In this document: positions 51,772 through 62,189 of the stretch, piece after piece | Position numbering within the stretch: the stretch's first letter is position 1 | How the letters are laid out: each line of letters starts with the position of its first letter | NCBI GenBank assembly: GCA_023376005.1 | Contig: CM042142.1 | Span: 55,125,729-55,189,728, forward strand | Direction: 5' to 3' | From: Doryteuthis pealeii | Taxonomy: Eukaryota > Mollusca > Cephalopoda > Myopsida > Loliginidae | Length of the DNA stretch: 64,000 bases | Program-made: the position numbers and the translations under genes | The notes under the pieces: generated by a model | Seen by the model: only the letters and a program-made list of their open reading frames with translations | The model's database searches: none | What the model was told of the DNA's origin: nothing

Positions 51772-51958
51772 ACTAGAAGTGGCTACCCAGCATTGCAAAA
51801 AAGTTAGTCTCGCAGATCCATTATTACTGAATTGTGAGTTGGATCCTCGCAGGATGTGCCATTAAAATCCCTACGTAAAAAAGACCTTGCATTGTTTCAG
51901 CCAGGTGGAGCATCAGAAAAAAAGTGCACAGACATTCTGAAAAAAAAAAAAAAAAAAA
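51772..51958 (+). repeat. Poly(A)-tailed dispersed repeat, copy 2
   Basis: TGGCTACCCAGCATTGC, GTCTCGCAGATCC, GAGTTGGATCCTCGCAGGAT (B-box-like), CCATTAAAATCCCTACG, ending in an A run of about 19. Confidence 0.55.
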
Positions 51959-52263
51959 ACAAAAACAAAAAAAAAACCGGTGTTTCCTATTTAAAATATT
52001 AAATGAAAAAATACCCATGCTGTTACTATTTAAATTCTATTTTATTAATTATCTTCACAAATATAAATCAAATCTTCATTATTTTTTCTCAAAAAGCAAG
52101 ATCTGATGATAGTGAATGTGCTGAGAACAAGAAATATCTGATACACTAATGGAAGTCAATTCACATCTCCCACTCCAAAGAAGAAAAAAAATAGTTAGGT
52201 ACCACTTGACCTGCATAATCAATTAATATACTTATCTAATTGATATACTGCATAAGGGTCCAG

Positions 52264-52357
52264 TTTAGCTAAGTAGCTTAGTAGAGAATCCACCAAGGAA
52301 CCACAAGGTTCCAGGTTCAATACCAGCTCTCACCAATTCAGTGCATGAGTAGCAATT
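52264..52357 (+). mobile_element. SINE-A head fragment
   Basis: TTAGCTAAGTAGCTTAGTAG (A-box region), CCAGGTTCAATACCAGC (B box), CACCAATTCAGTGCATGAGT, then RP-1 sequence. Confidence 0.65.
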
Positions 52358-52359
52358 AG

Positions 52360-52870
52360 GGTTATTTTAAACCCAGAGGTTAGGGAAACACATTCATGAT
52401 ATATTCATATTTGTTTAGTTGTTTCTCAAGAGTTTTTGCACACTGTTATACATTATCAAATATTTCTATCTAATACAAATAATTTGTACATAGCTGTATG
52501 GTTTCAAGTATCCCTCATACTAATAATTTATATACAATCATATGGTAACAAGTAATTATTTCTATTTCATAATAATCATTTGTTTGCAAATAGTTACATG
52601 GTTTCAATTAACTAATAATAATGATAATCCTTAGTAAACAATTATTAAACTTAAAGTAATTTTCCTAATACAAATACAGTTAAATGTTATCAAGTATTCC
52701 TATCTAATACTAATAACTTTTAAACAGATCTATTTCAACTGTAGATGGGACCCTAACAGGTACTGTCACTCCGGGTCAGACTGGACCTGGGAGTAATAGC
52801 AATGAAGGGGTACTCCACCCTCCCAGATCTACATCCTCATCAGATGTAGTTTAGTATCGTACTCAGGATA
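52360..52870 (-). mobile_element. RP-1 long copy (second subfamily)
   Basis: GGGTTATTTTAAACCCAGAG, GTTTTTGCACACTG, several GGTATCAAGTA.. units, TAGATGGGACCCTAACAGG, GGTCAGACTGGACCTGGGAG, GGGGTACTCCACCC. Repeated ACAAATAATTTG / AAGTATTCC blocks make this subfamily internally repetitive. Confidence 0.6.
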
Positions 52871-53028
52871 CCCCTTTATTTTTGTTGGTGGGGGGTCTTA
52901 GCTCCTCTACAAGGGATATAGTTAACATATTCTAAGACCTACTGACAGGGAATTGATCACAATTGAATTCTTAGCTCTGTTGCATTTTATCTGGGTATAT
53001 ATATATAGGTTATATACTGGACCCGTCA

Positions 53029-53489
53029 AGTAACACGAACACTTGTATTTATAAAAATATAAGATTATATCTTTATTTCCTTGGTTGTGTGCAGACTGAG
53101 AGTTGTTAGTAGGGGTTACACATACATGGAGCCTCTGGGTGTTCTCTGCAAGCAATCTCGAACCTGATCTCCGTCTTCCAAATTGATTTCCACTGGCTTT
53201 TTTTATTAGTCCAACTGACGGTGTCATGCCTCTTTGATCGAGACACCTATGCAGTTTTTCTGTAGACACATCTCTTCACCCACACAGCCTGTTTTCATTG
53301 GTTATGGGCTATGCCTACAGATTTTCTGTGCCTACATACTGTCAAATGTACACCTGCATATTTAGGTGCCAAAGGTCAGTTCAATGCCATATCCTGTTTT
53401 TGTTTCCAGGCCTGCACTTGACACACACATACTTCCTGTGTGCAGCCCAGTCTCCAGGTGCAATCCAATTGAACAGGCAATATATTACA
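53029..53489 (-). mobile_element. LTR-like element
   Basis: On the minus strand: TGTAATATATTGCCTGTTCA start, CCAATG box, GGACTAATAAAAAAAGCC (TATA-like), CAAGGAAATAAAGATAT (polyadenylation signal) and end GTGTTCGTGTTACT. Promoter-like and signal order fit U3-R-U5. No flank duplication; single copy in the window. The 115-residue frame in it is not recognised. Confidence 0.5.
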
Positions 53490-53681
53490 CACACACACAC
53501 ATATATATATATATAGCTAAGTTTTCAACTTTTATCACTTCCCACTGATTTTACCACTATTTCTCTCCATTTAGCTTTAGTTATTTTCTGCACTAACAAA
53601 CTTTTGGCTTTAAGAAAAAAATCGTCTATCAAATATCAAATTTAGTGAGTGCAATGTGTGTTATATGTCCCGAACAAAAGG
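53490..53681. other. Unassigned DNA
   Basis: Short CA-TA tract at 53487-53514, otherwise nothing recognised. Confidence 0.35.
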
Positions 53682-53925
53682 TTTGCAAGGTTCAGGGTTT
53701 GTTATCGGTCCCCACCAACTCAGTACAAGTAGCACAGATTGGGTTAATCTGATCTGTGAGGTAAAGTGGGGAGGTGACGGTAAATGTGGTGCTCCACCTC
53801 AGCAAAAATAAAAACAAAAAACAAAAATAATCTCCCTGATCTAGCACTAGCAAAAAGTGGATAGACTCCCTCACTGTCCGGCTGATACTGAAAATATGCC
53901 GCCCCAGCAACTTTACTTTTACTTA
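53682..53925 (+). mobile_element. SINE-A, 5' end damaged
   Basis: GTTCAGGGTTTGTTATCGG (B box), CCCCACCAACTCAGTA, GCAAAAAGTGGATAGACTCC, CTTTACTTTTACTTA tail; an AAAACAAAA run is inserted at 53805-53826. Confidence 0.8.
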
Positions 53926-54021
53926 TAAAAAATTGTTTTAGCAAGTTTCTGTACTCACTCTGTATGTGGTGAATTGAAAATAATGATTGAGCCCAGGTAA
54001 AAGCCAGACTTGGTGAAACAA

Positions 54022-54253
54022 TTTTGGACCATATGACCTTAAAGACACCGCTTTTGCGATCTCGATTCGTGGGAACATTTTTTCCATTTACACTGTCAAA
54101 ATCTGGTTAATTGTTAACAGACGATTTTTAGAGTTTTTAAAAAATTATAAGACTAACCCCTAACCCTAACCGGATTTTGACGGTGTAAATGAGAAAAGTG
54201 TCCTTGTGAGTCAAGATTGCGGAAGGGGTGCCTAAAGGTCATATGGTCCACAA
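54022..54253. mobile_element. Foldback element with ~85-bp arms
   Basis: TTTTGGACCATATGACCTTA ... TTACACTGTCAAAATCTGG on the left is inverted at CCGGATTTTGACGGTGTAA ... AAGGTCATATGGTCCAC on the right. The loop has CCCCTAACCCTAACC. No coding capacity. Confidence 0.8.
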
Positions 54254-54929
54254 TTTTCTTATCCTCCATTTCTTTCCATTTGGCCTTGGACCATACTATT
54301 TGCTAAACTTAATAATATATTCAGTAACCTAACTTGACCCCCAAAAAATGATACCTGTGAAAAGGACACATGGTCAAATGAAGGCAAAGCACGTGATCTA
54401 AATGACCCTTAAGTACAAGGTGGACTAGCCAGAATTATACGGCTTTGGTCATCAAAGTGTACATATAAAGTGACCAGTAAACATCAAAAGATTTCAGAGG
54501 CCTGCTGAACTACCTTTTCATGTGGTCAAACAATTAGAAATAAAAGAAAGCTTATCACTTGTTTGACCACCCATTTTTCTTCCCATTCTTTACGTTAATA
54601 ATACAGTGGGAACTTAACTACAATGATAGATGTCTACGTTGCATAAGTATTTTAACAACCCTGAGCACACTCACACACAAAAATCTGTAGCCGTATTCTG
54701 TCCCATCAATCTTTTGAATACATCATAGCAATTATGTGTATTTATACAAATTTAAAGATATCCAGTTAATGCACAGTTAATGAAGTAATTATATCTTTCC
54801 TTTGAAAATCTCTTTTTGCGCATTTTGATGAACGAAAAAAATCCTTATAATCAAGGATTATTATTTTTATAATCAAGAGTTTGATTACTCAACTTTTTAA
54901 TGTGAAATATTCATTTACAAGGAGGAGGA
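54254..54929. other. Unassigned DNA
   Basis: Nothing recognised; AT content moderate. Confidence 0.4.
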
Positions 54930-55315
54930 GGAAAACTCTGAATTCACACTAGCTTTACTCAGCTTAAAATTGACCTTGTGTCACATCCTGTCTGTGATGG
55001 AGAGATTAGATCAGTGGTTCCAAATATGGGGTGTACACCACACAGAGGGCAATTTGATTTTTTAATGGGAGAGAGAGGTCAGCTTAAAAATTGACCTTGT
55101 GTCACATCCTGTCTGTGACGGAGAGATTAGATCAGTGGTTCCAAATATGGGGGTGTACACCCCACAGAGGGCAATTTGATTTTTAATGGGAGAGAGGTCA
55201 GCTTAAAAATTAACCATATGCCACATTCTATCTGGGACAGAGGGGTTAGATCAATGTTTCCCAATGTGGGGCGTACATCCCACAGGAGGAAATTTGACTT
55301 AAGCAGGGTGGGGGG
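54930..55315 (+). repeat. ~119-bp tandem repeat, three copies, fused to SINE-B end
   Basis: Units start near 54960, 55080 and 55199 with CAGCTTAAAATTGACC, then GTGTCACATCCTGTCTG, TTAGATCAGTGGTTCC, GGTGTACACC and GGGCAATTTGATTTT. The first part of each unit is the 3' end of SINE-B. Confidence 0.9.
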
Positions 55316-55734
55316 AGCAATTGAGACTAATGAGGTCTGTGTCCAATCTTTTTTTTTTTTCTTCTTCTGTCTTTTGTTTATTTCATTTTTACTTTTCATA
55401 GGTGACTTGTTCTTTTGAAGCTTGTTTAAACCAAGGTATTGGCATTTTAATTTTCTTCAGCCCAAATGGAGTTCACTATTTAAATTATAAGAATTATCTA
55501 TTACCACAAGGAGGGACATCAGAATTTTACAGGTGATTAGGTGAGGCAAAAAAAATATGTATGTATGTTTACGTACTGAATGAATGTGCATCTCAATTTA
55601 CTGAAGATTAAATGTATAGGTAATATAGTTGGATTTTGGTAAATGTTTACATATACCTACACAGGTTCCAAATAAAATTATTTCTATGATGTCAGAAAAT
55701 AAAACTTTCATCATATAGCAATCACTGTATTGTA

Positions 55735-55945
55735 TGTATTTAACCAACCCCTCCACAATGGGCAGGATGTGACACAAGGTCAATTTGTAGGTGGAGTAAA
55801 AGTGGTTTCAATTCAGAGTTTTCCTTACAAATTGGTTGCCTAACAAATGCTAAAGAATCCAGTCTTCCATAATATTTACCCATGGCTAGAGGAAGAATAG
55901 ATGGATTCATGCTTTTCCCATAGTCATTAGCCTGACAGGAAATAC
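55735..55945 (-). mobile_element. SINE-B
   Basis: GGGCAGGATGTGACACAAGG, TTTTCCTTACAAATTGGTTG, TTACCCATGGCTAGAGG, CATAGTCATTAGC; head lost. Confidence 0.75.
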
Positions 55946-56094
55946 AATCAAATTAATATGTTTTTATCAAACAGGCAATGGATAGTAACAAAAACTAAAG
56001 TCAATCTGAAATGGTTTTAATGTTCAGGTTTTTAAACTGCCTAAGTCTAGTACGCATTTACCCAACCCATCCACATATCTAACACCAGTTTCGA

Positions 56095-56365
56095 GCGAGG
56101 GTCCAGTGAGCTTCGGCCGCTGGACCTTACAAGTTAATAGTGTCGATCACAGGGGCTATCCCCCCAGGCAATACCTGCCCCCTTGACTTAAAGGGGCAGG
56201 GCTGGGTTTATTACCCAGCACCTGAGGCGCCCCCCTTGAGGGGGAATGCTGAAGGGATCGATGCAATTTTTTGTTCTTTCCCATTCATGAGCTTTGGCTT
56301 GTGGGTGGGCCCACGTTAAAACAAGGCCTTTTGCCCAGCCCATACAAGTGGGGTATGAGGCAAAT
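56095..56365 (+). repeat. Dispersed repeat G, GC-rich copy
   Basis: GCTTCGGCCGCTGGACC, GGGGCTATCCCCCCAGGC, AAAGGGGCAGGGCTGGG, CACCTGAGGCGCCCCC, GGGATCGATGCAA. About 57 percent GC, an outlier in the window. Confidence 0.5.
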
Positions 56366-57050
56366 ACATCCATCATAGGCAGGATGTGACACAAGATCAA
56401 TTTTTAAGTGGATTATGCCATGGCCGGTTTGAATTCAGAGTTATCCTTCTCCTAGACTGGCTGCTTAACCAAGGCTAAAGAAAATCGTCTGCCTTACTTT
56501 CATCCAAAGTTAACATGAAAATAGAAGGATTTATGCCTTTACCGTCAAAGTAAAACACAAGCAGCTGCATCCAGCATTTGAACTCAAATTCAATGGCTGT
56601 CCATTTCTTAAGGTGATGACCATTACACAATGTGCCTCTACTATTTCTAGTAAGAGTAATATCTATTATAAATAAAGTTCTGATCAAGTGTGCACAAAAA
56701 GAGTGACTAATAATAATGATGATAAGATAATACCCAACCCATCCACCACAGGCAAGATTTGACACAAGATGAATTTTTAAGTGGATTATGGCCAGTTTGA
56801 ATTCAGAGTTATCCTTCTCCTAGACTGGTTGCCTAACCAGAATTCATGCCTTTTCCAAGGCCATTAGCTGAAAGTAAAACACAAACAGCTGCATCCAGGA
56901 TTTGAACTAGAGTTGCCACGTCCTATGATGATAACCATTATACCATGTACTTCCACTACTTCTAAAAGATTAGTATTTATTATAAAGAAGTTCTGAGTTA
57001 AGTAAAGTGTGCAAAAAAATAGTGACTAATAATGATGTAATAAAACTTAA
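56335..57050 (-). repeat. ~370-bp tandem duplication containing SINE-B
   Basis: Unit 1 (56335-56715) and unit 2 (56728-57050) share a minus-sense SINE-B (AGAGTTATCCTTCTCCTAGA, AAGTAAAACACAA, CAGCTGCATCCAG) plus non-SINE flank (CACTACTTCTA, GTTCTGA, AAGTGTGCA, AGTGACTAATAATGATG). Unit 2 has an internal deletion. Confidence 0.8.
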
Positions 57051-57414
57051 AGAATTAATACAACTTAGGGAATTAAATAAAAAGGAAAAAGTTTTCTTAA
57101 TTGTTTTTAGAATTCTTCAAGACATCCAGGTTATTTATGCTTCTTTTTTGTTTCTTTTTTCTCAGACAACCATTTTTTTTTTCTTTTAGGTAAAAAACCA
57201 ATTACAAATTAAGAAAATATCTGAGAATAACAGAAATAAAAGAAAATTGGCCAACTGACATGACAAACAAAAGATTTATCATTTTTTAGGGGTTTTTTTC
57301 CTTGTTCCATGGCATTGAAGGCCAGAGATATTAATTTAGTAGACAAAATTCGACCTGCAAGCTACAGTTTGCCAACCTGTCAGTAAAGCAATGAGTGTTT
57401 CTAAATAAAAGAAC

Positions 57415-58966
57415 AAAAAGAAACAAAAAGAAGAAGAATCAAAAAGAAGAAGGAGAATAAAAAAAAGAAGGAGAATAAAAAAAAAGGAGGAGCAGAAGAA
57501 GAATCAAAAAGAGAAAGAGAAAAAGAATAATCAAAAAGAAGAAGAAGAATCAAAAAGAAGAAAGAGAAAAAGAAGAATCAAAAAGAAGAAGAAGAATCAA
57601 AAGAAGAAAGAGAAAAAAAGAAGAATCAAAAAGAAGAAAGAGAAGAAGAATCAAAAAGAAGAAGAAGAATCAAAAAGAAAAGAAGAAAAAGAATAATCAA
57701 AAAGAAGAAGAAGAAGAACAAAAAGAAGAATCAAAAAGAAAAGAAAAAAAAAGAATCAAAAAAGAAGAAGAAAGAAGAATCAAAAGAAGAAAGAGAAAAG
57801 AATCAAAAAGAAGAAGAAGAATCAAAAGAAGAAGAAAGAGAAAAAGAAGAATCAAAAAGAAGAAGAGAAGAAGAATCAAAAAGAAGAAGAAGAATCAAAA
57901 AGAAGAAAGAGAAAAAAGAATAATAAAAAGAGAAGAAAAGAATCAAAAAGAGAAAGAGAAAAGAAGAAATCAAAAGAGAAGAAGAAGAAGAATCAAAAAG
58001 AAGAAGAAGAATCAAAAGAAGAAAGAAGAAAAAGAAGAATCAAAAAGAAGAAGAGAAGAAGAATCAAAAAGAAGAAGAAGAATCAAAAAGAAGAAAGAGA
58101 AGAATAATCAAAAAGAAGAAGAAGAATCAAAAAGAAGAAAGAGAAAAAGAAGAATCAAAAAGAAGAAGAGAAGAAGAATCAAAAAGAAGAAGAATCAAAA
58201 GAGAAAGAAAAAGAATCAAAAAGAAGAAGAAGAATCAAAAAGAAGAAAGAGAAAAAGAAGAATCAAAAAAAGAAAAGAAGAAGAAAGAATCAAAAAGAAG
58301 AGAAGAAATCAAAAAGAAGAAAGAGAAAAGAATCAAAAAGAAGAGAAGAAGAATCAAAAAAGAAGAAAGAGAAAAAAAGAATCAAAAAGAAGAAAGAGAA
58401 AAAAGAATAATCAAAAAGAAGAAAGAGAAAAAGAATAATCAAAAGAAGAAGAAGAATCAAAAAGAAGAGAAAAAGAAAAAGAAAATCAAAAAGAAGAAGA
58501 AGAAGAAGAAGAAGAAGAATCAAAAAGAAGAAGAGAGAATCAAAAAAGAAGAAGAAGAAAAAGAATCAAAAAGAAGAAGAATCAAAAAGAAGAAGAATCA
58601 AAAAGAAGAAAGAAGAAAAAGAATCAAAAAAGAAGAAGAAGAAGAAGAATCAAAAAGAAGAAAGAGAAAAAGAATCAAAAAGAAGAAGAAGAAGAATCAA
58701 AAAAGAAGAAAAGAATCAAAAAGAAAGAAAAGAAGAAGAGAAGAATCAAAAAGAAGAAGAGAAGAATCAAAAAGAGAAGAAAGAAGAATCAAAAAGAAAA
58801 GAAGAATCAAAAGAAGAAGAGAAAAAGAGATCAAAAAGAAGAAGAAGAATCAAAAAGAAGAAAGAGAAAAAGAATCAAAAAAAAGAAGAAGAAGAATCAA
58901 AAAGAAGAAAGAGAAAAAGAATCAAAAAGAAGAAGAAGAAGAATCAAAAAGAAGAACAAGAAGAAA
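57415..58966. repeat. 1.55-kb AAG/AATCAAAAAG minisatellite
   Basis: Irregular tandem units of the form AAGAAGAAGAATCAAAAAG (about 15-30 bp) run without interruption. The plus strand is nearly all purine; the only regular pyrimidines are the TC in each AATCAAAAAG. Minus frames rich in L, F, S, D and I are artefacts. Confidence 0.98.
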
Positions 58967-59333
58967 TTTTGGATATCTTGATTATTCTTCTTCTCTAAAA
59001 ATGATACAAGTCTCGATATGTGAAAATGTTAAACAGAAGAAGCTTTGATCAAATTTTACATTTTATGGTTGGTTTAACAACAACGTAACAAGTTAAATTT
59101 GTCAAAGCTTCAATTTTGGCTCCTCAACTTTGCTAGATTGCTTTATTGTTGTGATTCTGGTGGCCATTTTAGGCGTTTAGGTCTACTAAAAGTAAATCCA
59201 ATGGCAGAAAAGGGTGTAGTCTCAGTACTAGAAAGTCTGTTGTATTCCTTGAAATCCAAGGTAGAACAAGAGTGTAGCTACTTGTAGCAGAGAATCCAGT
59301 TGTCCTTGAAATCCAATTAGCAACTGATTTCAG
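58967..59333. other. Unassigned DNA
   Basis: A small direct repeat CCTTGAAATCCAAGG / CCTTGAAATCCAATT at 59247-59320. A 62-residue frame at 59099-59287 has no recognisable motif. Confidence 0.4.
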
Positions 59334-59337
59334 GTAT

Positions 59338-59920
59338 TGTAACGTGGCGGTATATTCACACTACCAAAACATATATACGTAACGTTCTAATAGTGATATA
59401 TGTTGTATAGCAGGTCTTGTCAACGTGCCTCCAAATTCACGCCACTAAAAAGGTGTTCGGCACATGGCAGTCATCTTCTTGATAAAAAAAGTACAACGCG
59501 AGAAATATATCGTCACAAGCTGCTTAGCTTTTATTTCGAGGGCTGGTCTCGTGGGTTGTGTCGGAGAGGAGGAAAGGCAGAGAGAAAGAGAGAGAGGACA
59601 CTGTTAAATTACTGTGATCCCACAACTGGGACCAGAGGTCCGCTCCGTACCCTACACGTCCGAAAGCAAAAAGAGGCCGGTATTTTTCTTCGTCACCATG
59701 TGACTTCCGGTTCCGGTCAACACCCTAAACTTCCGGTTCCGGTCAACACCCGAAACTTCCGGTTGACATTCAATTCTCCATTCGGGGGGTCACGCCCCGG
59801 TCAAACTCACGACAACCTTTTTGTGTTCATCACCTTTTTTTTTTTTAAACATTTACTATCTCTTATTTCTTCTTCCTCTCTTTTCTAATAGTAGTCCTCG
59901 CAAAACTCCATCTCGCTACA
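59338..59920 (-). mobile_element. Solo LTR with internal 26-bp repeats
   Basis: 583 bp with TG...CA ends (TGTAACGTGGCGG on the plus-strand left, CATCTCGCTACA on the right), flanked by a perfect 4-bp duplication GTAT (59334-59337 and 59921-59924). On the minus strand an AAATAAAAGC signal at about 59540 fits the end of R, which suggests this orientation. It is GC- and CpG-richer than the surroundings. Fourteen-nanometre-scale detail cannot be inferred; no protein frame is credible (the 162-residue frame is chance). No internal retroelement sequence adjoins it. Confidence 0.85.
59701..59766. promoter_or_regulatory. 26-bp tandem repeats with ETS-like sites
   Basis: ACTTCCGGTTCCGGTCAACA recurs at 59703 and 59729, with a third partial unit at 59755, period 26. 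Each has ACTTCCGG, the ETS-family consensus, and a second TTCCGG. It lies in the presumed U3 of the solo LTR and may be an enhancer. Confidence 0.65.
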
Positions 59921-60039
59921 GTATTACCAATGACCTTAAATACAGTGTAAGTCATTTTTCATTGGTCAATGCCTGCTGCTGATTTTTGTTAAGTCCATAA
60001 ATAGAAGTGGCAATTTTGCATACATCTTATAACTCAAAT

Positions 60040-60085
60040 AGTACTGGCCTTGTGCCATATCTAAGCTAAGCTTAGTAAATAACTA
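60040..60085 (+). mobile_element. SINE-C 3'-end fragment
   Basis: CTGGCCTTGTGCCATATCTA, AGCTAAGCTTAGTAAATAAC. Confidence 0.6.
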
Positions 60086-60164
60086 TAACTCAAATAGTCC
60101 AACATCTTTTCACTCCCATCATGTTGTGTTTCAGCTACACTATCACAACTGTTCAACTCCACAT

Positions 60165-60526
60165 GTGTTACATAATGAATATGCATAGCCTGTCATTTTT
60201 GTAAGGAAGGGTAGTTTAGAATAAATTTAACAGTTAATAGAAAAATCACCAAGAGATTAAATGGATTGAACCAAACTTGACCCAAATCAAGACTCTCATT
60301 GGCTTAGGGAGTCACGTGATTTGGTAAGTTTTGGTAAAGTATGACAGAATTAATTCAGGGTCAACTAGAGAGCCAATCAGAGCCAGACATGCCTGTTCGT
60401 CTGTACTGCAACTGATTCTCATCGCACTTGTGTTAAGATAGCATTGAGGAATTGAATAAAATTGTTTGTACCCGAAATCTGTGTTCCTGATTAATTAAAG
60501 AACTCTGCTGGAACCCAGAATCAAAG
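60165..60526 (+). mobile_element. LTR-like element, TGTTACATAAT family, copy 3
   Basis: Starts TGTTACATAATGAATATGC like the minus strand of 24257, has two ATTGG/CCAAT motifs, GTCACGTGATTT, a TTGAATAAAATTG signal and ends GAGATACAACA. No flanking duplication found. Confidence 0.45.
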
Positions 60527-60584
60527 AGAAAGATGAAGAGATACAACACCTGATGAAAAATTTGTTAGTTGGTTGGTTGGATTT

Positions 60585-60965
60585 TCAAATCCTGGTTGAG
60601 TTTGTTCACATTTCAAATAGTGCTAATACCTTTAGGAAAGGTATAAATTCAACTATTTTCCCATCAACTATCATTGGTTGGTTGGATTTTACAGCATGTC
60701 AACCCTTGTTGGGTTATTTTATGTCAAAGACATTTTGTTTTATTCATTCTTGGTAGGTATTAAATTTTTTTTTTTTCAAACTCAATTTTTTGTTTTGTAA
60801 AATCATTTTTTTAATCTATTAAATGCATAGATGGAACTCTAACAGGTACTGCCACTCCAGGTGAGGATGGACCTGGGAGCAATGGTAATGAAGGGGTACT
60901 CCACACTCCCCAGAGCTCCGAAATTGGAACTTGACCATTAGATGCAGTTTACCCTCATACCCACG
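60585..60965. mobile_element. SINE-B fragment followed by RP-1 copy
   Basis: 60585-60665 is plus-sense SINE-B without its first half (TCAAATCCTGG, GCTAATACCTTTAGGAAAGG). 60666-60965 is minus-sense RP-1 with tail TTGGTTGG, stem-loop, and GAGCAATGGTAATGAAGGGG. Confidence 0.7.
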
Positions 60966-61552
60966 ACACCCTGACAAAAGAGAATCCAACAGAAAAAAGC
61001 TACAACCTGATGTGGCCCAATAGAAAATAGCAGCCATTAGAAAAATTTAAGAACAGAAACATGACATTAGTATGGCTACTTAACATACAACCAGCCATAT
61101 AATAACTCAAGTGATCTCTCTAAACTAAAACAATATAAACAGAAGATAGTATATTGTATTAAATGTCCACTCCGCTTTTTAAATGTTCAGGGCTAGCCAT
61201 GATTTGCCAACATACCAGTACTAAGCTTTTTATGCAAATCACTTTATGCAACACCGTTTCCTTTCACCCACTCCAAACAGCCAATTAACCAAGGGGCATA
61301 ACTTGGTAGCACACTCATAAAACTCACCAGTGTTAATCTGGTCTGACAGCGATTAACCAGGCAATTGAATCAAATGCCTCCAAGAGAAATACCATGAGCT
61401 AATATAGAACTTAATGGGCAGAACTCATTTCAAATGCAGGTGGGCACAGGTCAACTTAACAAAGCAGAAGTTTATATCAAACGAAGGTTGTTAGTTCAAT
61501 ATTTGTGAGCTGGGCAGTAAATAAACAGTTAAGTGATTCAACAACTTAATCT

Positions 61553-61556
<4 letters not shown>
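60966..61556. other. Unassigned DNA
   Basis: Nothing recognised. Confidence 0.4.

Positions 61557-61582
<26 letters not shown>
61557..61582. repeat. (TA)n microsatellite
   Basis: About 12 TA units followed by GTGTGTG. Confidence 0.95.
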
Positions 61583-61588
<6 letters not shown>

Positions 61589-61675
61589 TTTTGAACATAC
61601 TGATAATGTTAAAATATAATACAAGCAGAATTATTTAAAGTTAGAAGTTGGCCAGATTAATTAAGGTAGAGAATC

Positions 61676-61925
61676 TAGTTTAGGCCAGTTGGTAGAGCAT
61701 TCACCAAAAAAAAAAAAAAAAAAAGTTTGGGTTCGATATTAGTTCCCACCAACTTAGGGCATCAGTAGTACAGCTTGGGTAATCTGATCTGAGTGGTAAA
61801 GCATCTGGGAGCTGACAGTAGGTGTGGTGCTCTACCTCAGCAGAACAACATCCCTGGTCTAGCACTAGCCAAAAGGGGATATGTTTGGCTGATACTGACA
61901 ATGGGCTACCCCACAGACTTTACCA
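61676..61925 (+). mobile_element. SINE-A, diverged
   Basis: AGGCCAGTTGGTAGAGCATTC (A box), an A run of about 20 inserted at 61706-61724, GGGTTCGATATTAGTTCCC (B box), body and CTTTACCAAG tail. Confidence 0.75.
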
Positions 61926-61944
61926 AGTCTAAGGTAGATATTAA

Positions 61945-62145
61945 TATCCCGGACCCATCTGACCTGGAGTGGTAGTACCTGTTATGGCTTGAATAGATTT
62001 TTAAAAACGAGTTTTAAAGAAATGGATTTTTAAAAAATGAATTCTAGAAAAAAAAAATGAATACCCAACAAGAATAAATGTCTTCAGTACAAGATAACTC
62101 ATAGGTAGACATGCTGAAATATCGAACTAACCAATAAACCTTTAG
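61945..62145 (+). mobile_element. RP-1 copy, plus sense
   Basis: GACCTGGAGTGGTAGTACCT, ATACCCAACAAGAATAAATG, ending near AACTAACCAATAAACC; the stem-loop is degraded. Confidence 0.5.
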
Positions 62146-62157
62146 GATTACCCTTGT

Positions 62158-62184
62158 GTGTGTGTGTGTGTGTATATATATATA
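62158..62184. repeat. (TG)n-(TA)n tract
   Basis: Left boundary of a palindromic element. Confidence 0.9.
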
Positions 62185-62189
62185 GTAAA

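Noticed and set aside
52922..53269. 115-residue minus-strand frame
   Set aside because: It lies inside the LTR-like repeat and matches no family I recognise.
54155..54172. Telomere-like CCCTAACCC string
   Set aside because: Only about two and a half repeats in the loop of a foldback; not evidence of an interstitial telomere.
57697..58523. Minus-strand frames of L, F, S and D (60-77 residues), superficially membrane-like
   Set aside because: They are translations of the AAG/AATCAAAAAG minisatellite.
59400..59888. 162-residue plus-strand frame, the second longest in the window
   Set aside because: It lies wholly inside the solo LTR, runs opposite to the inferred LTR orientation and shows no domain or conserved motif.
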